NCBI GenBank assembly: GCA_946699065.1
Contig: CAMPDV010002098.1
Location: 1 to 64,000 of the forward strand
Length of the DNA: 64,000 nucleotides
From: Loxodes magnus
Lineage: Eukaryota; Ciliophora; Karyorelictea; Loxodida; Loxodidae
Reading direction: 5' to 3'
Positions 50,116 through 62,100 of this stretch are shown in pieces (the first letter of the stretch is position 1; each line of letters begins with the position of its first letter). The notes under the pieces were generated by a model. It searched no databases, was not told where the DNA came from, and was given only the letters and a program-made list of their open reading frames with translations. Position numbers and translations under genes: made by a program.

Positions 50116-53100
50116 TCGATATACACAGTTCATCCAGAACTAGTGTGACCACTCATGGTCTTACAGGTACCTGTCTTGACGTCCATAGTCTCACCGTATA
50201 ATCATTACTTACCGATACGATGAACTCTGAATCACTGGATATAGCCACAGATGATACATAACTAGTGTGACCACTCATGGTCTTACAGGTACCTGTCTTG
50301 ACGTCCCATAGTCTCACCGTATAATCATTACTTACCGATACGATGAACTCTGAATCACTGGATATAGCCACAGATGATACATAACTAGTGTGACCACTCA
50401 TGGTCTTACAGGTACCTGTCTTGACGTCCCATAGTCTCACCGTATAATCATGACTTCCCGATACGATGAACTCTGAATCACTGGATATAGCCACAGATGA
50501 TACATAACTAGTGTGACCACTCATGGTCTTACAGGTACCTGTCTTGACGTCCCATAGTCTCACCGTATAATCATGACTTCCCGATACGATGAACTCTGAA
50601 TCACTGGATATAGCCACAGATGATACATAACTAGTGTGACCACTCATGGTCTTACAGGTACCTGTCTTGACGTCCCATAGTCTCACCGTATAATCATGAC
50701 TTCCCGATACGATGAACTCTGAATCACTGGGATATAGCCACAGATGATACATAACTAGTGTGACCACTCATGGTCTTACAGGTACCTGTCTTGACGTCCC
50801 ATAGTCTCACCGTATAATCATTACTTACCGATACGATGAACTCTGAATCACTGGATATAGCCACAGCATATACATAACTAGTGTGACCACTCATGGTCTT
50901 ACAGGTACCTGTCTTGACGTCCCATAGTCTCACCGTCTAATCTACACTTCCCGATACGATGAACTCTGAATCACTGGATATAGCCACAGATGATACATAA
51001 CTAGTGTGACCACTCATGGATCTTACAGGTACCTGTCTTGACGTTCCATAGTCTCACGTATAATCATAACTTCCCGATACGATGAACTCTGAATCACTGG
51101 ATATAGCCACAGCATATACATAACTAGTGTGACCCCTCATGGTCTTACAGGTACCTGTCTTGACGTCCATAGTCTCACCGTATAATCATGACTTCCCGAT
51201 ACGATGAACTCTGAATCACTGGATATAGCCACAGCATATACATAACTAGTGTGACCACTCATGGTCTTACAGGTACCTGTCTTGACGTCCCATAGTCTCA
51301 CCGTATAATCATCACTTCCCGATACGATGAACTCTGAATCACTGGATATAGCCACAGATGATACATAACTAGTGTGACCACTCATGGTCTTACAGGTACC
51401 TGTCTTGACGTCCCATAGTCTCACCGTATAATCATGACTTCCCGATACGATGAACTCTGAATCACTGGATATAGCCACAGCATATACATAACTAGTGTGA
51501 CCACTCATGGTCTTACAGGTACCTGTCTTGACGTCCATAGTCTCACCGTATAATCATGACTTCCCGATACGATGAACTCTGAATCACTGGATATAGCCAC
51601 AGATGATACATAACTAGTGTGACCACTCATGGTCTTACAGGTACCTGTCTTGACGTCCCATAGTCTCACCGTATAATCATGACTTCCCGATACGATGAAC
51701 TCTGAATCACTGGATATAGCCACAGCATATACATAACTAGGTGACCACTCATGGTCTTACAGGTACCTGTCTTGACGTCCCATAGTCTCACCGTATAATC
51801 ATGACTTCCCGATACGATGAACTCTGAATCACTGGATATAGCCACAGATGATACATAACTAGTGTGACCACTCATGGTCTTACAGGTACCTGTCTTGACG
51901 TCCCATAGTCTCACCGTATAATCATGACTTCCCGATACGATGAACTCTGAATCACTGGATATAGCCACAGATGATACATAACTAGTGTGACCACTCATGG
52001 TCTTACAGGTACCTGTCTTGACGTCCCATAGTCTCACCGTATAATCATGACTTCCCGATACGATGAACTCTGAATCACTGGATATAGCCACAGATGATAC
52101 ATAACTAGTGTGACCACTCATGGTCTTACAGGTACCTGTCTTGACGTCCCATAGTCTCAACCGTATAATCATGACTTCCCGAACGATGAACTCTGAATCA
52201 CTGGATATAGCCACAGATGATACATAACTAGTGTGACCACTCATGGTCTTACAGGTACCTGTCTTGACGTCCCATAGTCTCACCGTATAATCATGACTTC
52301 CCGATACGATGAACTCTGAATCACTGGATATAGCCACAGATGATACATAACTAGTGTGACCACTCATGGTCTTACAGGTACCTGTCTTGACGTCCATAGT
52401 CTCACCGTATAATCATGACTTCCGATACGATGAACTCTGAATCACTGGATATAGCCACAGATGATACATAACTAGTGTGACCACTCATGGTCTTACAGGT
52501 ACCTGTCTTGACGTCCCATAGTCTCACCGTTTAATCATGACTTCCCGATACGATGAACTCTGAATCACTGGATATAGCCACAGATGATACATAACTAGTG
52601 TGACCACTCATGGTCTTACAGGTACCTGTCTTGACGTCCCATAGTCTCACCGTATAATCATGACTTCCCGATACGATGAATTGAATTCACTGGATATAGC
52701 CACAGATGATACATAACTAGTGTGACCACTCATGGTCTTACAGGTACCTGTCTTGACGTCCCATAGTCTCACCGTATAATCATGACTTCCCGATACGATG
52801 AACTCTGAATCACTGGATATAGCCACAGATGATACATAACTAGTGTGACCACTCATGGTCTTACAGGTACCTGTCTTGACGTCCCATAGTCTCACCGTAT
52901 AATCATGACTTCCCGATACGATGAACTCTGAATCACTGGATATAGCCACAGATGATACATAACTAGTGTGACCACTCATGGTCTTACAGGTACCTGTCTT
53001 GACGTTCCATAGTCTCACCGTTTAATCATGACTTCCCGATACGATGAACTCTGAATCACTGGATATAGCCACAGATGATACATAACTAGTGTGACCACTC

Positions 53101-53198
53101 ATGGTCTTACAGGTACCTGTCTTGACGTCCCATAGTCTCACCGTATAATCATGACTTCCCGATACGATGAACTCTGAATCACTCGATATACACAGTTC
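50116..53198 (-). other. Second indel-rich stretch of the WD40 array
   Basis: The units carry scattered indels: a lost base at ~50,180, an added G at ~50,731, lost bases near 51,056, 51,172, 51,535 and 51,740, an added A at ~52,160, lost TA at ~52,183 and a rearranged GAATTGAATTC stretch near 52,678. Both ends hold the same odd unit, in which the ggatatagcc stretch has lost two bases next to a TGA-type unit (50,115-50,140 and 53,182-53,207). These lie 3,067 nt apart, close to 25 units. The stretch therefore looks like a noisy extra pass over sequence that also lies to its right. Confidence 0.7.
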
Positions 53199-56100
53199 AT
53201 CCAGAACTAGTGTGACCACTCATGGTCTTACAGGTACCTGTCTTGACGTTCCATAGTCTCACCGTATAATCATTACTTACCGATACGATGAACTCTGAAT
53301 CACTGGATATAGCCACAGATGATACATAACTAGTGTGACCACTCATGGTCTTACAGGTACCTGTCTTGACGTCCCATAGTCTCACCGTATAATCATGACT
53401 TCCCGATACGATGAACTCTGAATCACTGGATATAGCCACAGATGATACATAACTAGTGTGACCACTCATGGTCTTACAGGTACCTGTCTTGACGTCCCAT
53501 AGTCTCACCGTATAATCATGACTTCCCGATACGATGAACTCTGAATCACTGGATATAGCCACAGATGATACATAACTAGTGTGACCACTCATGGTCTTAC
53601 AGGTACCTGTCTTGACGTTCCATAGTCTCACCGTTTAATCATGACTTCCCGATACGATGAACTCTGAATCACTGGATATAGCCACAGATGATACATAACT
53701 AGTGTGACCACTCATGGTCTTACAGGTACCTGTCTTGACGTCCCATAGTCTCACCGTATAATCATGACTTCCCGATACGATGAACTCTGAATCACTGGAT
53801 ATAGCCACAGATGATACATAACTAGTGTGACCACTCATGGTCTTACAGGTACCTGTCTTGACGTCCCATAGTCTCACCGTATAATCATTACTTACCGATA
53901 CGATGAACTCTGAATCACTGGATATAGCCACAGCATATACATAACTAGTGTGACCACTCATGGTCTTACAGGTACCTGTCTTGACGTCCCATAGTCTCAC
54001 CGTATAATCATGACTTCCCGATACGATGAACTCTGAATCACTGGATATAGCCACAGATGATACATAACTAGTGTGACCACTCATGGTCTTACAGGTACCT
54101 GTCTTGACGTCCCATAGTCTCACCGTATAATCATGACTTCCCGATACGATGAACTCTGAATCACTGGATATAGCCACAGATGATACATAACTAGTGTGAC
54201 CACTCATGGTCTTACAGGTACCTGTCTTGACGTCCCATAGTCTCACCGTCTAATCTACACTTCCCGATACGATGAACTCTGAATCACTGGATATAGCCAC
54301 AGATGATACATAACTAGTGTGACCACTCATGGTCTTACAGGTACCTGTCTTGACGTCCCATAGTCTCACCGTATAATCATGACTTCCCGATACGATGAAC
54401 TCTGAATCACTGGATATAGCCACAGATGATACATAACTAGTGTGACCACTCATGGTCTTACAGGTACCTGTCTTGACGTCCCATAGTCTCACCGTATAAT
54501 CATCACTTCCCGATACGATGAACTCTGAATCACTGGATATAGCCACAGATGATACATAACTAGTGTGACCACTCATGGTCTTACAGGTACCTGTCTTGAC
54601 GTTCCATAGTCTCACCGTATAATCATGACTTCCCGATACGATGAACTCTGAATCACTGGATATAGCCACAGCATATACATAACTAGTGTGACCACTCATG
54701 GTCTTACAGGTACCTGTCTTGACGTCCCATAGTCTCACCGTATAATCATGACTTCCCGATACGATGAACTCTGAATCACTGGATATAGCCACAGATGATA
54801 CATAACTAGTGTGACCACTCATGGTCTTACAGGTACCTGTCTTGACGTCCCATAGTCTCACCGTATAATCATGACTTCCCGATACGATGAACTCTGAATC
54901 ACAGGATATAGCCACAGCATATACATAACTAGTGTGACCACTCATGGTCTTACAGGTACCTGTCTTGACGTCCCATAGTCTCACCGTATAATCATGACTT
55001 CCCGATACGATGAACTCTGAATCACTGGATATAGCCACAGATGATACATAACTAGTGTGACCACTCATGGTCTTACAGGTACCTGTCTTGACGTCCCATA
55101 GTCTCACCGTATAATCATGACTTCCCGATACGATGAACTCTGAATCACTGGATATAGCCACAGATGATACATAACTAGTGTGACCACTCATGGTCTTACA
55201 GGTACCTGTCTTGACGTCCCATAGTCTCACCGTATAATCATGACTTCCCGATACGATGAACTCTGAATCACTGGATATAGCCACAGATGATACATAACTA
55301 GTGTGACCACTCATGGTCTTACAGGTACCTGTCTTGACGTCCCATAGTCTCACCGTATAATCATGACTTCCCGATACGATGAACTCTGAATCACTGGATA
55401 TAGCCACAGATGATACATAACTAGTGTGACCACTCATGGTCTTACAGGTACCTGTCTTGACGTCCCATAGTCTCACCGTATAATCATGACTTCCCGATAC
55501 GATGAACTCTGAATCACTGGATATAGCCACAGATGATACATAACTAGTGTGACCACTCATGGTCTTACAGGTACCTGTCTTGACGTCCCATAGTCTCACC
55601 GTATAATCATGACTTCCCGATACGATGAACTCTGAATCACTGGATATAGCCACAGATGATACATAACTAGTGTGACCACTCATGGTCTTACAGGTACCTG
55701 TCTTGACGTCCCATAGTCTCACCGTATAATCATGACTTCCCGATACGATGAACTCTGAATCACTGGATATAGCCACAGATGATACATAACTAGTGTGACC
55801 ACTCATGGTCTTACAGGTACCTGTCTTGACGTCCCATAGTCTCACCGTATAATCATGACTTCCCGATACGATGAACTCTGAATCACTGGATATAGCCACA
55901 GATGATACATAACTAGTGTGACCACTCATGGTCTTACAGGTACCTGTCTTGACGTCCCATAGTCTCACCGTATAATCATGACTTCCCGATACGATGAACT
56001 CTGAATCACTGGATATAGCCACAGATGATACATAACTAGTGTGACCACTCATGGTCTTACAGGGTACCTGTCTTGACGTCCCATAGTCTCACCGTATAAT

Positions 56101-59100
56101 CATGACTTCCCGATACGATGAACTCTGAATCACTGGATATAGCCACAGATGATACATAACTAGTGTGACCACTCATGGTCTTACAGGTACCTGTCTTGAC
56201 GTCCCATAGTCTCACCGTATAATCATGACTTCCCGATACGATGAACTCTGAATCACTGGATATAGCCACAGATGATACATAACTAGTGTGACCACTCATG
56301 GTCTTACAGGTACCTGTCTTGACGTCCCATAGTCTCACCGTATAATCATGACTTCCCGATACGATGAACTCTGAATCACTGGATATAGCCACAGATGATA
56401 CATAACTAGTGTGACCACTCATGGTCTTACAGGTACCTGTCTTGACGTCCCATAGTCTCACCGTATAATCATTACTTACCGATACGATGAACTCTGAATC
56501 ACTGGATATAGCCACAGCATATACATAACTAGTGTGACCACTCATGGTCTTACAGGTACCTGTCTTGACGTCCCATAGTCTCACCGTATAATCATGACTT
56601 CCCGATACGATGAACTCTGAATCACTGGATATAGCCACAGATGATACATAACTAGTGTGACCACTCATGGTCTTACAGGTACCTGTCTTGACGTCCCATA
56701 GTCTCACCGTCTAATCTACACTTCCCGATACGATGAACTCTGAATCACTGGATATAGCCACAGATGATACATAACTAGTGTGACCACTCATGGTCTTACA
56801 GGTACCTGTCTTGACGTTCCATAGTCTCACCGTATAATCATTACTTACCGATACGATGAACTCTGAATCACTGGATATAGCCACAGATGATACATAACTA
56901 GTGTGACCACTCATGGTCTTACAGGTACCTGTCTTGACGTCCCATAGTCTCACCGTATAATCATGACTTCCGATACGATGAACTCTGAATCACTGGATAT
57001 AGCCACAGATGATACATAACTAGTGTGACCACTCATGGTCTTACAGGTACCTGTCTTGACGTCCCATAGTCTCACCGTATAATCATGACTTCCCGATACG
57101 ATGAACTCTGAATCACTGGATATAGCCACAGATGATACATAACTAGTGTGACCACTCATGGTCTTACAGGTACCTGTCTTGACGTCCCATAGTCTCACCG
57201 TATAATCATGACTTCCCGATACGATGAACTCTGAATCACTGGATATAGCCACAGATGATACATAACTAGTGTGACCACTCATGGTCTTACAGGTACCTGT
57301 CTTGACGTCCCATAGTCTCACCGTATAATCATGACTTCCCGATACGATGAACTCTGAATCACTGGATATAGCCACAGATGATACATAACTAGTGTGACCA
57401 CTCATGGTCTTACAGGTACCTGTCTTGACGTCCCATAGTCTCACCGTATAATCATGACTTCCCGATACGATGAACTCTGAATCACTGGATATAGCCACAG
57501 ATGATACATAACTAGTGTGACCACTCATGGTCTTACAGGTACCTGTCTTGACGTCCCATAGTCTCACCGTATAATCATGACTTCCCGATACGATGAACTC
57601 TGAATCACTGGATATAGCCACAGATGATACATAACTAGTGTGACCACTCATGGTCTTACAGGTACCTGTCTTGACGTCCCATAGTCTCACCGTATAATCA
57701 TGACTTCCCGATACGATGAACTCTGAATCACTGGATATAGCCACAGATGATACATAACTAGTGTGACCACTCATGGTCTTACAGGTACCTGTCTTGACGT
57801 CCCATAGTCTCACCGTATAATCATGACTTCCCGATACGATGAACTCTGAATCACTGGATATAGCCACAGATGATACATAACTAGTGTGACCACTCATGGT
57901 CTTACAGGTACCTGTCTTGACGTCCCATAGTCTCACCGTATAATCATGACTTCCCGATACGATGAACTCTGAATCACTGGATATAGCCACAGATGATACA
58001 TAACTAGTGTGACCACTCATGGTCTTACAGGTACCTGTCTTGACGTCCCATAGTCTCACCGTATAATCATGACTTCCCGATACGATGAACTCTGAATCAC
58101 TGGATATAGCCACAGATGATACATAACTAGTGTGACCACTCATGGTCTTACAGGTACCTGTCTTGACGTCCCATAGTCTCACCGTATAATCATTACTTAC
58201 CGATACGATGAACTCTGAATCACTGGATATAGCCACAGCATATACATAACTAGTGTGACCACTCATGGTCTTACAGGTACCTGTCTTGACGTCCCATAGT
58301 CTCACCGTATAATCATGACTTCCCGATACGATGAACTCTGAATCACTGGATATAGCCACAGATGATACATAACTAGTGTGACCACTCATGGTCTTACAGG
58401 TACCTGTCTTGACGTCCCATAGTCTCACCGTATAATCATGACTTCCCGATACGATGAACTCTGAATCACTGGATATAGCCACAGATGATACATAACTAGT
58501 GTGACCACTCATGGTCTTACAGGTACCTGTCTTGACGTCCATAGTCTCACCGTATAATCATGACTTCCCGATACGATGAACTCTGAATCACTGGATATAG
58601 CCACAGATGATACAACACTAGTGTGACCACTCATGGTCTTACAGGTACCTGTCTTGACGTCCCATAGTCTCACCGTATTATCTCTACTTCCCGATACAAT
58701 GAACTCTGAATCACTGGATATAGCCACAGCATATACAACACTAGTGTGACCACTCATGGTCTTACAGGTACCTGTCTTGACGTCCCATAGTCTCACCGTA
58801 TTATCTCTACTTCCCGATACAATGAACTCTGAATCACTGGATATAGCCACAGATGATACATAACTAGTGTGACCACTCATGGTCTTACAGGTACCTGTCT
58901 TGACGTTCCATAGTCTCACCGTATAATCATTACTTACCGATACGATGAACTCTGAATCACTGGATATAGCCACAGCATATACATAACTAGTGTGACCACT
59001 CATGGTCTTACAGGTACCTGTCTTGACGTCCCATAGTCTCACCGTATAATCATTACTTACCGATACGATGAACTCTGAATCACTGGATATAGCCACAGCA

Positions 59101-62100
59101 TATACATAACTAGTGTGACCACTCATGGTCTTACAGGTACCTGTCTTGACGTCCCATAGTCTCACCGTATAATCATGACTTCCCGATACGATGAACTCTG
59201 AATCACAGGATATAGCCACAGCATATACATAACTAGTGTGACCACTCATGGTCTTACAGGTACCTGTCTTGACGTCCCATAGTCTCACCGTATAATCATG
59301 ACTTCCCGATACGATGAACTCTGAATCACTGGATATAGCCACAGATCTTACATAACTAGTGTGACCACTCATGGTCTTACAGGTACCTGTCTTGACGTCC
59401 CATAGTCTCACCGTATAATCATGACTTCCCGATACGATGAACTCTGAATCACTGGATATAGCCACAGATGATACATAACTAGTGTGACCACTCATGGTCT
59501 TACAGGTACCTGTCTTGACGTCCCATAGTCTCACCGTATTATCATGACTTCCCGATACGATGAACTCTGAATCACTGGATATAGCCACAGATAATACATA
59601 ACTAGTGTGACCACTCATGGTCTTACAGGTACCTGTCTTGACGTCCCATAGTCTCACCGTCTAATCTACACTTCCCGATACGATGAACTCTGAATCACTG
59701 GATATAGCCACAGATGATACATAACTAGTGTGACCACTCATGGTCTTACAGGTACCTGTCTTGACGTTCCATAGTCTCACCGTATAATCATTACTTACCG
59801 ATACGATGAACTCTGAATCACTGGATATAGCCACAGCATATACATAACTAGTGTGACCACTCATGGTCTTACAGGTACCTGTCTTGACGTCCCATAGTCT
59901 CACCGTATAATCATGACTTCCCGATACGATGAACTCTGAATCACTGGATATAGCCACAGATGATACATAACTAGTGTGACCACTCATGGTCTTACAGGTA
60001 CCTGTCTTGACGTCCCATAGTCTCACCGTATAATCATGACTTCCCGATACGATGAACTCTGAATCACTGGATATAGCCACAGATGATACATAACTAGTGT
60101 GACCACTCATGGTCTTACAGGTACCTGTCTTGACGTCCCATAGTCTCACCGTATAATCATGACTTCCCGATACGATGAACTCTGAATCACTGGATATAGC
60201 CACAGATGATACATAACTAGTGTGACCACTCATGGTCTTACAGGTACCTGTCTTGACGTCCCATAGTCTCACCGTTTAATCATGACTTCCCGATACGATG
60301 AACTCTGAATCACTGGATATAGCCACAGATGATACATAACTAGTGTGACCACTCATGGTCTTACAGGTACCTGTCTTGACGTCCCATAGTCTCACCGTCT
60401 AATCTACACTTCCCGATACGATGAACTCTGAATCACTGGATATAGCCACAGATGATACATAACTAGTGTGACCACTCATGGTCTTACAGGTACCTGTCTT
60501 GACGTTCCATAGTCTCACCGTATAATCATTACTTACCGATACGATGAACTCTGAATCACTGGATATAGCCACAGATGATACATAACTAGTGTGACCACTC
60601 ATGGTCTTACAGGTACCTGTCTTGACGTCCCATAGTCTCACCGTATAATCATGACTTCCCGATACGATGAACTCTGAATCACTGGATATAGCCACAGATG
60701 ATACATAACTAGTGTGACCACTCATGGTCTTACAGGTACCTGTCTTGACGTTCCATAGTCTCACCGTATTATCATGACTTCCCGATACGATGAACTCTGA
60801 ATCACTGGATATAGCCACAGCATATACATAACTAGTGTGACCCCTCATGGTCTTACAGGTACCTGTCTTGACGTTCCATAGTCTCACCGTCTCATCATGA
60901 CTTCCCGATACGATGAACTCTGAATCACTGGATATAGCCACAGATGATACATAACTAGTGTGACCCCTCATGGTCTTACAGGTACCTGTCTTGACGTCCC
61001 ATAGTCTCACCGTATAATCATGACTTCCCGATACGATGAACTCTGAATCACTGGATATAGCCACAGATGATACATAACTAGTGTGACCACTCATGGTCTT
61101 ACAGGTACCTGTCTTGACGTCCCATAGTCTCACCGTATAATCATTACTTACCGATACGATGAACTCTGAATCACTGGATATAGCCACAGATGATACATAA
61201 CTAGTGTGACCACTCATGGTCTTACAGGTACCTGTCTTGACGTCCCATAGTCTCACCGTATAATCATAACTTCCCGATACGATGAACTCTGAATCACTGG
61301 ATATAGCCACAGATGATACATAACTAGTGTGACCACTCATGGTCTTACAGGTACCTGTCTTGACGTCCCATAGTCTCACCGTATAATCATGACTTCCCGA
61401 TACGATGAACTCTGAATCACTGGATATAGCCACAGATGATACATAACTAGTGTGACCACTCATGATCTTACAGGTACCTGTCTTGACGTCCCATAGTCTC
61501 ACCGTATAATCATTACTTACCGATACGATGAACTCTGAATCACTGGATATAGCCACAGCATATACATAACTAGTGTGACCACTCATGGTCTTACAGGTAC
61601 CTGTCTTGACGTCCCATAGTCTCACCGTATAATCATGACTTCCCGATACGATGAACTCTGAATCACTGGATATAGCCACAGATGATACATAACTAGTGTG
61701 ACCACTCATGATCTTACAGGTACCTGTCTTGACGTCCCATAGTCTCACCGTCTCATCATGACTTCCCGATACGATGAACTCTGAATCACTGGATATAGCC
61801 ACAGATAATACATAACTAGTGTGACCACTCATGGTCTTACAGGTACCTGTCTTGACGTCCCATAGTCTCACCGTATAATCATTACTTACCGATACGATGA
61901 ACTCTGAATCACTGGATATAGCCACAGATGATACATAACTAGTGTGACCACTCATGGTCTTACAGGTACCTGTCTTGACGTCCCATAGTCTCACCGTCTA
62001 ATCTACACTTCCCGATACGATGAACTCTGAATCACTGGATATAGCCACAGCATATACATAACTAGTGTGACCACTCATGGTCTTACAGGTACCTGTCTTG

